A stretch of DNA of 64,000 nt, from the NCBI RefSeq assembly GCF_001577365.1, contig NZ_CP014513.1, positions 2,170,001 through 2,234,000 on the forward strand. The letters run 5' to 3'. The notes under the pieces are model-generated. The model was not told where the DNA came from and did not search any database. It worked only from the letters and a program-made list of their open reading frames with translations. This DNA comes from Frondihabitans sp. PAMC 28766. GTDB lineage: Bacteria; Actinomycetota; Actinomycetes; Actinomycetales; Microbacteriaceae. Below are positions 42,849 to 52,170 of this stretch, one piece after another. The number at the start of each line of letters is the position of its first letter. Positions within the stretch are counted from its first letter, which is position 1. The position numbers and the translations under genes were made by a program.

Positions 42849-44165
42849 TCAGTCGCCCTCGGGCACGTTCTTCTTCTCGCGCCCCGACATGGTCTGGAAG
42901 CGCGGCCTGATCTCGGGCCGGCCGTGCTCGTCGAGCACGGGCTCGCCGTAGATCCTGACCGCCTTGAGGCGCATCGTGCGCCCGTCGACCATGTCGAGCG
43001 ACGCGTGACGGGCGAGGGCGAGGTTGCGCTTCGACGAGCGCAGCGGCAGCGGGATCATGCCCTCGGCTTCGACACCCGACTGCAGATAGCGCACCCGGAT
43101 GATCTGCGAGTCGAGCTCGCCGCCGAGCACCAGCACGAAGTTCGAGATGTAGGCGTAGACGAGCAGCACCACCGCCCCGCCCAAGAACCCGTAGACGTGG
43201 TCGTAGTGCGAGAACTCCGTCACGTAGATCGCGAACCCGACGGTGGCAAGCCCCCAGCCGCCGATGGCGAAGAGCGCGCCGTACGACACCCAGCGCACCT
43301 GCGGGTGCTGGATCGTCGGGGTGAAGTAGTAGAGCAGCGCGATCGCCAGCACGACGAGACCCACGAGCACCGGCCACTTCAGCACGTTCCAGAGCACCAC
43401 GAAGAGCTGGCCGAACCGGAATTGGTCGCCGATGGCCGTGGCGATCGACGGCGTGATCAGCAGGATCGCCGCCATGGCTGCGAACAGCACCATGATCACG
43501 AGGGCGAGCAGCAGCATCGACGAGCGGAAGCGCACGAAGCGGCGACCCTCCTGCACGTCGTAGATCACGTTCATGGCGCGACCGAACGCCGACGTGTAGC
43601 CCGACATCGACCAGAGCGTCAGCGCGAGGCCGGCCCCGAGCGTGACGCCGGGGCTCGAGAGGCTGAGCAGCTGCACGAGCGGGGTGCGCACCGCCTGCGC
43701 CGCGCTCGGGCCGATGGCGATGGTCGCGATGTTCAGGATGTCGTCGACCGCGTCGCCGTCGCTCTGGCCGAGTGCGACTGCCGAGATGACGCTCAGCGCG
43801 CCGGGGAAGACGGCGAGCGTCGAGAAGAACGCCAGGGCGGCGGCGGAGTCGATCGTCTTGTGCCGGTAGAAGCCGTGGTACGTGCGGCGCAGGGCGTATC
43901 GCCAGGGGATGGGGTCAGCGCTGCCGACGACGAGCCACCTGTTCCAGGCGGCCACGAACGGTGACGCGACCAGCAGCCCGACGAACGTGAACGTCGGCCA
44001 GAACAGCCGCGTGGCCACGCTCGCCACGGCACGGAAGAACACCCACATCGGCCGCCAGATCACGAGGATCACGGCCCACGCCGGCTGCACGAGCCGCACG
44101 AAGAAATGCCCGGTCGGCGTGATGATCTCCCCGACTCGCTGCAGGGCGAGAGCTCGGCCGGTCAT
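42849..44165 (-). CDS. YihY/BrkB family membrane protein
   Basis: The 438-residue inner membrane protein has six or so membrane helices in the region from about residue 110 to 350, with DSAAALAFFSTLAVFPG, GLALTLWSMSGYTSAFGRAMNVIYDV and the conserved hydrophobic repeats of the YihY/BrkB family. The C-terminal 70 residues are cytoplasmic and charged. The family is widespread with no settled function. Start ATG 44165. Divergent from prsW. Confidence 0.88.
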   Translation of the reverse strand: MTGRALALQRVGEIITPTGHFFVRLVQPAWAVILVIWRPMWVFFRAVASVATRLFWPTFTFVGLLVASPFVAAWNRWLVVGSADPIPWRYALRRTYHGFYRHKTIDSAAALAFFSTLAVFPGALSVISAVALGQSDGDAVDDILNIATIAIGPSAAQAVRTPLVQLLSLSSPGVTLGAGLALTLWSMSGYTSAFGRAMNVIYDVQEGRRFVRFRSSMLLLALVIMVLFAAMAAILLITPSIATAIGDQFRFGQLFVVLWNVLKWPVLVGLVVLAIALLYYFTPTIQHPQVRWVSYGALFAIGGWGLATVGFAIYVTEFSHYDHVYGFLGGAVVLLVYAYISNFVLVLGGELDSQIIRVRYLQSGVEAEGMIPLPLRSSKRNLALARHASLDMVDGRTMRLKAVRIYGEPVLDEHGRPEIRPRFQTMSGREKKNVPEGD

Positions 44166-44200
44166 GCTCCGAGACTACCGGCCCCCGGTACGCTCGGTTC

Positions 44201-45355
44201 ATGCCGAGACGACGCCCCGAGGATCCGGCGGCCCGGCAGTTCGCGGCCGTCGCGACGTCTCTCGTCGTGATCGCCTGCTTCGCGGTCGCCGTCGTCGTCT
44301 ACTTCCTCGACGTCCTGTCGCCCGATGTGCTGTTGGCCGGGGTGCTGCTGGCGGTCGTGCCGCTGGTGATCGTGCTCGTCGGGATTCACCTCGTCGACCG
44401 GTGGGAGCCGGAGCCGCGTCTGATCCTGGTGTTCGCCTTCCTGTGGGGTGCAGCCGTCTCGGTCGGGGCGGCCCTCGCGTTCGACTTCGCCGTGCAGACG
44501 GTGCAGAGCGCCCTCGGGCACGGGCACAGCGACGGGGACGATGTGCTGGCCGCGGTCGTGCAGGCGCCGATCGTCGAGGAGATCGCGAAGGGGTTCGGCG
44601 TGCTGCTCGTGCTCTGGATCTTCCGCAAGAGCTTCGACGGGCCGATCGACGGCATCGTCTACGCCGCGACCGTCGCGGCCGGCTTCGCCTTCGTCGAGAA
44701 CGTGCAGTACTTCTCGGTGCAGGCGGCGCGCGAGGCCACAGGCTTCGGCGGAGACCTCACCGGCGTCTTCCTCGTGCGCGCCCTGATGGCGCCGTTCGGG
44801 CACATCATCTACACGTCGTGCACCGGGTTCGCGCTGGGCCTGGCCGCGCGGCGCACCGGGGCCCTGGGCGCGATCGGCTACTTCGTGGTGGGGCTCATCC
44901 CGGCGATCGCCCTCCACGCCCTGTGGAACGGCGCCCTGGTGGTGGTCGGCGGGTCGTTCGTCGCCTACTACGCCGCCGTGCAGGTGCCGATCTTCGCGGC
45001 GTGCGTCGTCGGCGTCTTCGTGCTGCGACGGCTCGAGCGGCGCGTTACACGGCTGCGGCTCGGCGACTACGCCGAGGCCGGATGGTTCGACGCCGACGAG
45101 GTGCGCATGCTGTCGAACGGCCGCTCGCGGCAGCGCGCCCTGCGCTGGGCCCGGCACAACGGGGTGGAGCCGCTCATGCGCACCTTCGTGTCGGATTCGA
45201 CGCGGTTGGCCTCGACCCGGCAGAAGATCCTGTCGAATCGGGGCGTGGCCGCGGCACGCGCCGCTGCCGAGGCCGACGAGCAGGAGTTGCTCGCCTCGGT
45301 CGCCGCTGCGCGTGCCGCGCTCGCCGCGGCTCCCGTCGCCCCGGTGCCCACGTAG
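44201..45355 (+). CDS. PrsW family intramembrane metalloprotease
   Basis: The 384-residue protein has about eight membrane segments. The catalytic motif E126-E127-x-x-K falls in PIVEEIAKG, with a second motif FAFVEN and downstream His residues (FGHIIYT, ALHALWNG) that complete the metal site. PrsW-type (M82) proteases cleave membrane proteins; in Bacillus PrsW acts on an anti-sigma factor. No sigma factor lies nearby. The last ~90 residues are a cytoplasmic Ala/Arg-rich tail. ATG 44201, divergent from brkB. Confidence 0.87.
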   Translation: MPRRRPEDPAARQFAAVATSLVVIACFAVAVVVYFLDVLSPDVLLAGVLLAVVPLVIVLVGIHLVDRWEPEPRLILVFAFLWGAAVSVGAALAFDFAVQTVQSALGHGHSDGDDVLAAVVQAPIVEEIAKGFGVLLVLWIFRKSFDGPIDGIVYAATVAAGFAFVENVQYFSVQAAREATGFGGDLTGVFLVRALMAPFGHIIYTSCTGFALGLAARRTGALGAIGYFVVGLIPAIALHALWNGALVVVGGSFVAYYAAVQVPIFAACVVGVFVLRRLERRVTRLRLGDYAEAGWFDADEVRMLSNGRSRQRALRWARHNGVEPLMRTFVSDSTRLASTRQKILSNRGVAAARAAAEADEQELLASVAAARAALAAAPVAPVPT

Positions 45356-45384
45356 GTCGCCGGTCCGGCCGAGGCCGAGGCCGG

Positions 45385-46716
45385 CTACGGCGTGGGGTTG
45401 AGTCGGTCGTACTTGCGGAACGACGGCTGCAGTCGCGCCAGCAGCCCCACGAGCGCGATGATCAGTGCCCCGCCGAGGAGCGGCGGCCACACCGTGCCGG
45501 CGGCGGCGAGGAGGCCGACGAACAGGTCTCCCACTCGCGGCCCGCCGGTCACGACGACGATGAAGATGCCCTGGAGTCGGCCGCGCATGGCGTCGGGGGC
45601 GGCCGCCTGGAGGATCGTGTTGCGGAAGATCGACGACACGTTGTCGGCGGCGCCCGCTGCGGCCAGGGTGACGGCAGCACCGGCAAGGGCCGGGAGGTCG
45701 GCTGACGCCAGACCCGCCGTCAGGCTGCCGACTCCGCCGGGCCCGCGCAGCTGTGCGAGCAGAAGGACGAGGCCGAAGGCGAGGATGCACAGGCCGTACG
45801 CCGACACCGCCCAGTTGACGGCCGCACCCTGCTTTCGCACGCTGCCGAGACGCCCCGAGAAGAGGCTGCACAGCAGCGCTCCGATCGCGTACGACGCCGT
45901 GAGCACGCCCACCGTGATCGCGCCCCCTCCGATCAGCACGGCGCCGACCACCGGGTAGAGCACTCGCGGCTGGCCGAACGTCATCGCGATGATGTCGACC
46001 ACGAACGTCATCCTGATGTTGGGGGAGCGCCGCAGGAAGCGGACGCCGAACATCAGCGACGCGAGCCCCGGCCGCTGCGTCTCGCCCTCGGGCCGGATCG
46101 CCGGCAGCGAGAAGATGCCGAGGAAGGCCGCAGTGAAGAGCACCACGTCGACCGTGTACGTGGCGGGGAAGCCGACGACGGCCACGAGGATGCCGGCCAG
46201 GGCGGGCCCCACCGTCAACTGCACTCCCGTGCCGATGCCGTTGAGGGCGCTCGCCGCGGGCAGCAGCTCGGGTGGCAGGAGGCGAGGGATGATGGCCGAG
46301 CGCGACGTGTTGATGATCGTCGAGGCGACGGCGTCGAGCGCCGTGAGCCCGTAGAGCAGCCCGACGTTGTCGAGGCCGAGGTAGGCGTGCAGCGCGATGC
46401 ACGCGGTGGTGCCCCACGCGACGATCGCGGCGATGATGGCGACCAGCCGGCGGTCGAAGGCGTCGGCCAGCATGCCGCCGTAGAGGCCGGCGGCGATGAT
46501 CGGCACGAGCGACACCACCCCGACGAGCGCCACGGCGAAGGTCGACTTGGTGATGTCGTAGATCTCGAGGCCGACGGCGACGAGCGTGAGCTGGGCGCCG
46601 ATGCCCGAGATCGACGAGCCGATCCAGAGTCTCGCGAAGGCCGGGCTCTGGCGGGCGGGGGAGAGATCGACGAGGAGGCCGCGGCGGCGCGGCTTCTGAT
46701 CGTGGTGTGAGGTCAA
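45385..46716 (-). CDS. MFS transporter, EntS/TetA-like
   Basis: The 443-residue protein has about 12 membrane helices. The MFS loop between helices 2 and 3 is visible as GGMLADAFDRRLV, and the N-terminal FARLWIGSSISGIGAQLTLVAVGLEIYDITKS block is typical of the enterobactin-exporter/TetA-like subfamily. Substrate unknown; siderophore or drug export is common. Start TTG 46716 is chosen as the last plausible start before the MFS N-terminus; upstream frame is not protein-like. Divergent from the FKBP gene. Confidence 0.88.
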   Translation of the reverse strand: MTSHHDQKPRRRGLLVDLSPARQSPAFARLWIGSSISGIGAQLTLVAVGLEIYDITKSTFAVALVGVVSLVPIIAAGLYGGMLADAFDRRLVAIIAAIVAWGTTACIALHAYLGLDNVGLLYGLTALDAVASTIINTSRSAIIPRLLPPELLPAASALNGIGTGVQLTVGPALAGILVAVVGFPATYTVDVVLFTAAFLGIFSLPAIRPEGETQRPGLASLMFGVRFLRRSPNIRMTFVVDIIAMTFGQPRVLYPVVGAVLIGGGAITVGVLTASYAIGALLCSLFSGRLGSVRKQGAAVNWAVSAYGLCILAFGLVLLLAQLRGPGGVGSLTAGLASADLPALAGAAVTLAAAGAADNVSSIFRNTILQAAAPDAMRGRLQGIFIVVVTGGPRVGDLFVGLLAAAGTVWPPLLGGALIIALVGLLARLQPSFRKYDRLNPTP

Positions 46717-46881
46717 GGTTCCATTCTGCCGGTTTGCAGAGCGACACGTGTCAGGCGTAGCCTCCATACGTTCGTATCGATGACGTATCTCTCGGCGCGA
46801 ACAGACGATGGGCCGGCCACTCGATTCCTCTGCAGGGAGGACGCGAGCGGTCGGTCCATCGTCACGTCTACGCTGGGACGC

Positions 46882-47256
46882 ATGACTCACGATCCTTCGA
46901 CCAAGCCCGAAATCGACGCCCCCGAGGGCCCGGCCCCGGCCGACCTCCAGACCACCGACATCACCGTCGGCGACGGTGCCGAGGCCGTCGCCGGCTCCAC
47001 CGTCAACGTCCACTACGTCGGTGTCGAGTACGACTCCGGCGAAGAGTTCGACTCGTCCTGGGGTCGCGGCGAGGCTATCAACTTCCCGCTCGCAGCCCTG
47101 GTGCGCGGCTGGCAGGAGGGCATCCCCGGCATGAGGGTCGGCGGTCGCCGCACCCTCGTCGTGCCGCCGCAGCTCGCCTACGGCCCCGCCGGCTCCGGTC
47201 ACCCGCTCAGCGGCAAGACCCTGATCTTCGTGATCGACCTCCTCGGCGTGAGCTGA
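46882..47256 (+). CDS. FKBP-type peptidyl-prolyl cis-trans isomerase
   Basis: The 124-residue protein has the FKBP core: VNVHYVGV, GEEFDSSWGRGEAINFPLAALVRGWQEGIPGM, and RTLVVPPQLAYGPAG. It lacks a signal peptide, so it is cytoplasmic. It catalyses prolyl bond isomerisation in protein folding. Start ATG 46882; the longer frame has no FKBP character. Its stop overlaps the aldo/keto reductase start (TGATG). Confidence 0.93.
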   Translation: MTHDPSTKPEIDAPEGPAPADLQTTDITVGDGAEAVAGSTVNVHYVGVEYDSGEEFDSSWGRGEAINFPLAALVRGWQEGIPGMRVGGRRTLVVPPQLAYGPAGSGHPLSGKTLIFVIDLLGVS

Positions 47257-48101
47257 TGGCGCTCGACGCCATCACGGTTCCGACCCGCCCGCTGAACGAC
47301 GGCACCGCCTTCCCGGTCGTCGGTCTCGGCACGTACGGCCTGAACGGCGACGAGGGCACGGCAGCGGTCACGACGGCACTCGAGACCGGCTATCGCATCC
47401 TCGACACCGCCCTCAACTACGGCAACGAAGACGCCGTCGGGCGTGCCGTGCGCGAGACCGACGTGCCCCGCGACGACATCATCGTCACGTCGAAGCTGCC
47501 GGGCCGCCACCACGGCTACGCCGAGGCGCTCGCGAGCTTCGAAGAGACCCGGAAGAATCTGGGCCTCGACCACGTCGATCTCTACCTGATCCACTGGCCG
47601 CTGCCGCGGATCGACCAGTACGTCGAATCCTTCAGAGCCTTCACGAAGCTGCAGGACGACGGGCTGGTCACCTCGATCGGCGTCTCGAACTTCACGATCG
47701 AACACCTCACCCGGGTGATCGACGAGGTCGGCGTCACCCCCGCCGTCAACCAGGTCGAGCTGCACCCGTACTTCCCGCAGGGTGAGCTGCGCGCCTTCCA
47801 CGCGGCGCACGGCATCGCCACCGAGGCGTGGAGCCCGATCGGCAAGAAGAGCGAGCTGCTCACCGAAGGGCTCATCGCCGAGATCGCGAGCGCGCACGGC
47901 GTGACGCCCACCCAGGTCGTCATCCGCTGGCACGTGCAGATCGGCTCGGTGCCTGTACCCAAATCGCAGGATGCCGGGCGTCAGCGCGAGAACCTCGACG
48001 TCTTCGGCTTCGAGCTGAGCGACGACGAGGTGGCCCGCATCTCGGGGCTCGAGCGCGGCCGTATCTGGGGCGCCGACCCCAACTCTCACGAAGAGTTCTA
48101 G
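47256..48101 (+). CDS. Aldo/keto reductase
   Basis: The 281-residue (beta/alpha)8 NADPH-dependent reductase has the full catalytic tetrad: D50 and Y55 in DTALNYGNE, K80 in TSKLPG and H113 in LIHWP. The NADPH-binding SIGVSNF and IPK-like VPKSQ segments follow. It reduces aldehydes or ketones; the AKR5-like pattern fits 2,5-diketo-gluconate reductase relatives, but the substrate is open. Overlaps the FKBP gene by one base, so both come from one transcript. Confidence 0.92.
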   Translation: MALDAITVPTRPLNDGTAFPVVGLGTYGLNGDEGTAAVTTALETGYRILDTALNYGNEDAVGRAVRETDVPRDDIIVTSKLPGRHHGYAEALASFEETRKNLGLDHVDLYLIHWPLPRIDQYVESFRAFTKLQDDGLVTSIGVSNFTIEHLTRVIDEVGVTPAVNQVELHPYFPQGELRAFHAAHGIATEAWSPIGKKSELLTEGLIAEIASAHGVTPTQVVIRWHVQIGSVPVPKSQDAGRQRENLDVFGFELSDDEVARISGLERGRIWGADPNSHEEF

Positions 48102-48224
48102 GCGCGGCGCTCGGCAGGGCCACCTGCGGCGTTGTCGTCGTCGGCAATGGCTCCGCCATGGCTCTCCTCCTCCGCCTTGCATCTGACCCTTCCGAGCACC
48201 ACGCCCCCTCGGGCTCGCTCGCAG

Positions 48225-48252
48225 TTTCGACATCGCACGAAGTGATTAGAAT
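48225..48252 (+). promoter_or_regulatory. Predicted promoter of the HelD-like gene
   Basis: -35 TTTCGA (48225-48230) and -10 TAGAAT (48247-48252) are 16 bp apart. Transcription would begin near 48259, giving a leader of about 27 bases before TTG 48286. Confidence 0.5.
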
Positions 48253-48285
48253 TGTGAGCCGACTTTCCCGAGGGGGCCCCACCCG

Positions 48286-50574
48286 TTGCCATCTGAACTC
48301 GATCGCGAGCGCGATTACGTGTCGACGCTCTACGAGCGCCTCGACGAGCTGAAAGCCGAAGCACGAGAGCGACTGACCGCCACCCGCCGCGAGACCGTCG
48401 GCGGCAACCATCAGAGCCGCAGCGAACGCGATGCCTACGCGCGTCTCTACGAGGACACGCTGGCGCAGCTCGGCGAGGTCGACGACCGACTCGCGTTCGG
48501 CCGACTCGAACTCGAAGAGCCCGACGACACCACGAGCCCGCAGCGCGGCGACGGGATCCACCGCGCTGTGCCTGATTCTGGCGCGTACCGCTATATCGGC
48601 CGCATCGGCCTCCGCGACCGAGACCACCATCCGATCCTCCTCGACTGGCGTGTGCCCGGCGCCAGCGCCTTCTACCAGGCGACCGCCGCGACACCGATGG
48701 GCGCCCGCGCGCGCCGGCATCTCACGCTCGAGGGCCGCACGGTCACCCGCATCGAAGACGAGGTCTTCGACCCGACCCTCCTCGACCGCGGTGACGCACA
48801 GCTGCAGGGCGAGGGCGCGCTCATGGCCGCCCTGACCGCCCAGCGCACCGGGCGCATGTCCGACATCGTGGCGACCATCCAGGCCGAGCAAGACCGGATC
48901 ATCCGGTCTCAGCTCGACGGCATCCTGGTCGTCCAGGGCGGCCCCGGCACCGGCAAGACGGCCGTGGCACTGCACCGTGCCGCCTACCTGCTCTATTCGC
49001 ACCGTGAGCGCCTGCGCGGGTCGGGCGTGCTGGTCGTCGGCCCGAGCCGGTCATTCCTCCGGTACATCGAGCAGGTGCTGCCGTCGCTCGGCGAGTCGGG
49101 CGTGGTGCTCTCGAGCCTCGGCGGGCTCTACCCCGACGTCGAGGCGACGACCGACGACGCTCCCGAGGTGGCCGCACTCAAGGGGTCCGGCCAGATGGCC
49201 GACCTGCTGAAGCGCGCCGTGCGCTCGCGCCAGGTCGCCCCGGCGGCCGACTCGGTCGTCGACATCGACGGTGAGCGCATGGCGGTGCAGCCGCAGCTCG
49301 TCGCCGACGCGCTCCGGCGCGCGCAAGAACGCGGAAAGCCGCACAACGACGGGCGCGTGCTCTTCAACCGCTACGCCCTTTCGGCCCTCACCCGGCAGCT
49401 CATCGGCCAATTGCGCGACCGCGGCACCACCATCGACGACGCCGACGAGCTCGTGCTGCGCGAAGACGTGCGGCAGTCGTACGACGTGCGCGTGCTGCTC
49501 AACACGGCGTGGATACCGCTCACCCCGCAGAAGCTCCTCGAAGACCTCTACGCGCGCCCCAACTGGCTTGCGTCGATCACGCAGCGCTGGTCACCTGAGC
49601 AGCGCGCTCTGCTCCGCCGAGGCCGCGGCGAGGCGTTCACGATCAGCGACGTGCCCCTGCTCGACGAGGCGGCCGAGTTGCTCGGCGAGTTCGACACCGC
49701 CGTCGACGCCGACCGGCGGGCCCGCAAGCAGCAGCAGAAGCGCGACATCGAGAACGCCGAGCGCGCCATCGAGAACATGCAGGTCGAAGGGCTCGTCTCG
49801 GCCGGCGACATCGCCGGCAACTTCGCCGAGCGCGCCGCCAGCATGACCACCGCCGAGCGCGCCGCCGGCGATCGCACCTGGGCCTTCGGCCACGTGGTCG
49901 TCGACGAGGCGCAAGAGCTCTCGCCGATGCAGTGGCGCCTCCTCGCCCGGCGCTGCCCGCTGCGGTCGTTCACCGTGGTCGGCGACATCGCCCAGGCGTC
50001 GTCGCCCGCTTCCGCGACCTCCTGGGACCGCGCGCTGCAGGGCCTCCTGCCCCGCCGCCGCGGTGCCGAGGGCCCCGGCGGCTCGTGGCGCCTCGAAGAG
50101 CTCACAGTCAACTACCGCACCCCCAGCCAGATCGTCGACTACGCCGAGGCGACCGCGAAGCGCAACGGGCTCGAGATCACGCCCAGCCGCTCGGTGCGGT
50201 CGAGCGAGTGGCGGGTGCGCGAGGTGGCGCCGTCGGCGGGGCAGGATGCGATCGCGAGCGTCGTCGACGCGGTCGCGTTCGATCGCGCCATCGACTCCGG
50301 CGGCACGCTGGCCGTCATCGCCCCCGAGGCCCTGGTCGCGCCCCTCGTGCGCGCACTCGCCGACGTGTTCCCCGGTGCGGTGTCACCCGGTACCGCCTCG
50401 CTGACGACGCCGATCAGCGTGCTCAGCACGGCGGCGGCGAAGGGCCTGGAGTTCGATGCGGTGGTGGTGGTCGACCCCGACGGCATCCTGCGCCTGTCGT
50501 CGCGGGGCAACGCGAGCCTCTACGTCGCCATGACCCGTCCCACGCAGCGCCTCACCGTCGTCAGCGTCTCCTAG
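48286..50574 (+). CDS. HelD-like UvrD-family ATPase (RNA polymerase-associated helicase)
   Basis: The 762-residue protein starts with an N-terminal coiled-coil arm (about residues 5-70: ERDYVSTLYERLDELKAEAR). The SF1 core has Walker A GGPGTGKT at about residues 218-225, motif II VVDEAQELSPMQW and a C-terminal GLEFDAVVVVDP. This is the layout of actinobacterial HelD, which binds and recycles RNA polymerase; related HelR proteins give rifamycin tolerance. No rifamycin-associated palindrome is visible upstream. TTG 48286 is preceded by GAGGGGG at about ten bases. Confidence 0.85.
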   Translation: MPSELDRERDYVSTLYERLDELKAEARERLTATRRETVGGNHQSRSERDAYARLYEDTLAQLGEVDDRLAFGRLELEEPDDTTSPQRGDGIHRAVPDSGAYRYIGRIGLRDRDHHPILLDWRVPGASAFYQATAATPMGARARRHLTLEGRTVTRIEDEVFDPTLLDRGDAQLQGEGALMAALTAQRTGRMSDIVATIQAEQDRIIRSQLDGILVVQGGPGTGKTAVALHRAAYLLYSHRERLRGSGVLVVGPSRSFLRYIEQVLPSLGESGVVLSSLGGLYPDVEATTDDAPEVAALKGSGQMADLLKRAVRSRQVAPAADSVVDIDGERMAVQPQLVADALRRAQERGKPHNDGRVLFNRYALSALTRQLIGQLRDRGTTIDDADELVLREDVRQSYDVRVLLNTAWIPLTPQKLLEDLYARPNWLASITQRWSPEQRALLRRGRGEAFTISDVPLLDEAAELLGEFDTAVDADRRARKQQQKRDIENAERAIENMQVEGLVSAGDIAGNFAERAASMTTAERAAGDRTWAFGHVVVDEAQELSPMQWRLLARRCPLRSFTVVGDIAQASSPASATSWDRALQGLLPRRRGAEGPGGSWRLEELTVNYRTPSQIVDYAEATAKRNGLEITPSRSVRSSEWRVREVAPSAGQDAIASVVDAVAFDRAIDSGGTLAVIAPEALVAPLVRALADVFPGAVSPGTASLTTPISVLSTAAAKGLEFDAVVVVDPDGILRLSSRGNASLYVAMTRPTQRLTVVSVS

Positions 50575-50636
50575 GCCGTGGTGAATTGAGAGACAGGGCC
50601 TAGCCGCTCGCTCACGGGCGTGTGGTTCGATGAGGC

Positions 50637-50963
50637 ATGCCCGTCGAGACCCCTGCCGCCATCCGCACCTTCATCGATGCCACCAACGAAGAGGACATCG
50701 AGGCCTTCCTCGCCTCGTTCACGCCCGACGCGACCCTCGACGACTGGGGTCGCGTCTTCACCGGCCCCGACGGCATCGCCAGCTGGAACCAGACCGACAA
50801 TATCGGCAAACACTCGCGCTTCGACGTCGTCGAGGTGGCCGCGGGCACGGCCGACGGGCAGTACGTCGTCACGATGGACGTGACCGGCGAGGGCTACAAC
50901 GGCATCGGCACGATGACCTTCACGGTCGAGGGCGACCTCGTGAAGTCGCTGGTCATCACCTAG
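50637..50963 (+). CDS. NTF2-like/SnoaL-like domain protein
   Basis: The 108-residue alpha+beta barrel-type protein (AIRTFIDATNEEDIEAFLASFTPDA, then DWGRVFTGPDGIASW) matches the SnoaL/NTF2-like fold: helix followed by curved beta sheet forming a pocket. Members include ketosteroid-isomerase and cyclase homologues; no catalytic residue can be assigned. ATG 50637 with GAGG just before. Convergent with the GH6 gene. Confidence 0.8.
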   Translation: MPVETPAAIRTFIDATNEEDIEAFLASFTPDATLDDWGRVFTGPDGIASWNQTDNIGKHSRFDVVEVAAGTADGQYVVTMDVTGEGYNGIGTMTFTVEGDLVKSLVIT

Positions 50964-50986
50964 CCCGCAGCCTCACCAGACCGGTG

Positions 50987-52009
50987 CTACTTCGTCCGGT
51001 TCTTGACCAGGGCCACCGCGTACTTCTCCCACCACGTGCCCGCGGTCGGCCCGCCGTCGCAGGTGCCGTCGCTCGCGCCCGGCGTCTTCACCCAGAGGGT
51101 CGCGTCGAGCTTCGTGCGGCCGTTCGACACCGCGGGGTTCTTGCCGAGGCCGGCACCGATCGGGTTGCACCAGGTGCCCTTCCAGCCCTGGCCGTCGCGC
51201 GATGTGTCGATCACGTAGTGGGAGCCGCCGGTGAGGGCCGAGACCTTGTTCGCATAGGCCTCCTCGTCGGCGACGGGGTAGAAGTTCGAGACGTTCGTGA
51301 AGAACCCGCGGGCCGACTCGATCCCGGCGGCTTTCAGGCGTGACGCCATGGTGGCGGGGTCGACCCAGTGCGAATTGCCGGCGTCGAGGTAGACGGTTGC
51401 GCCGTTGGCCGCAAGGGTCTGCACCGCCGACTTGATCAGCGGCAGCCGCTGCGCGGCCACCGACGTGCAGTTCGAGATCATGGCGAGCGAGTCGGGCTCG
51501 ACGAGCACGACGGCTCGCTGACCGCGGAGGGCCGTCGCGATGGTCTTGTTCCAGGCGAGATACTGCGAGGCGGTGAGCCCGCCCGCCGAGTAGCCACCGC
51601 AGTCGCGGTCGGGGATCGCGTAGGTCACGAACGTGGCCGTCCGGTGGGCCTTCTTCGCCACGGAGAGCTGGGCGGCGACCACGCGGGCGACCTGCGCCTG
51701 GCCGTACCAGTCGCCGAGCCAGATCGCGACGGGCTGCGAGGCGATCTGCTCGATCGACTTCGCCTCGGCGGTCTGGTGCCGCTTCATCAGGGCCGCGACC
51801 TCGATGGCCGGCTGTGAGCCCGGCTGCACGGCGAGGCCGCCGGAGTAGAGCTCGGCCGGTGTGGCCCGCTGGATCGAGGCGGCGCTCGGCACAGCCGTCA
51901 CGGCGCCCGCGTCGGAGACCTGGCCCTGCACGATGCCGGCGGCGATCACCGAGGCGGCGAGCGCGACGATGACGGTGCGGGCGATGAGGGTGGTGCGGTG
52001 ACGTGCCAT
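50987..52009 (-). CDS. Secreted glycoside hydrolase family 6 (cellulase)
   Basis: The 340-residue protein has a signal peptide with basic start (ARHRTTLIARTVIVALAASVIAAG), then a GH6 catalytic domain from about residue 65. GH6 marks include AIWLGDWYGQAQV, the catalytic-acid segment IPDRDCGGYSAGG, VEPDSLAMIS, LDAGNSHW, and the C-terminal LWVKTPGASDG with a base Asp. It would cut beta-1,4-glucan (endoglucanase or cellobiohydrolase). No carbohydrate-binding module. ATG 52009 is used; the longer frame adds no signal-like sequence. Divergent from apt. Confidence 0.92.
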   Translation of the reverse strand: MARHRTTLIARTVIVALAASVIAAGIVQGQVSDAGAVTAVPSAASIQRATPAELYSGGLAVQPGSQPAIEVAALMKRHQTAEAKSIEQIASQPVAIWLGDWYGQAQVARVVAAQLSVAKKAHRTATFVTYAIPDRDCGGYSAGGLTASQYLAWNKTIATALRGQRAVVLVEPDSLAMISNCTSVAAQRLPLIKSAVQTLAANGATVYLDAGNSHWVDPATMASRLKAAGIESARGFFTNVSNFYPVADEEAYANKVSALTGGSHYVIDTSRDGQGWKGTWCNPIGAGLGKNPAVSNGRTKLDATLWVKTPGASDGTCDGGPTAGTWWEKYAVALVKNRTK

Positions 52010-52170
52010 GCGCGCGGTCGAACCCCTGAGTGTGCGGTCTCGGGGCGCCCCGTGCACCCGTCGTCGACCGTGCCTCAAGCCCACCAGGTCGGGGCCCCGG
52101 GCAGAAGCACCCGTCGGGGGGCCACCCCGACCCCAGAGGTGGGCACAGCGGAGCCGGTAGCGTGGACCGC

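Noticed and set aside
45385..47202. Longer MFS frame reaching 47202
   Set aside because: The extra 162 residues are antisense to the FKBP gene and hydrophilic; the MFS begins at about 46716.
48253..48290. Rifamycin-associated element upstream of the HelD-like gene
   Set aside because: Only a short GGGGGCCCC palindrome is present; it does not fit the longer inverted repeat expected.
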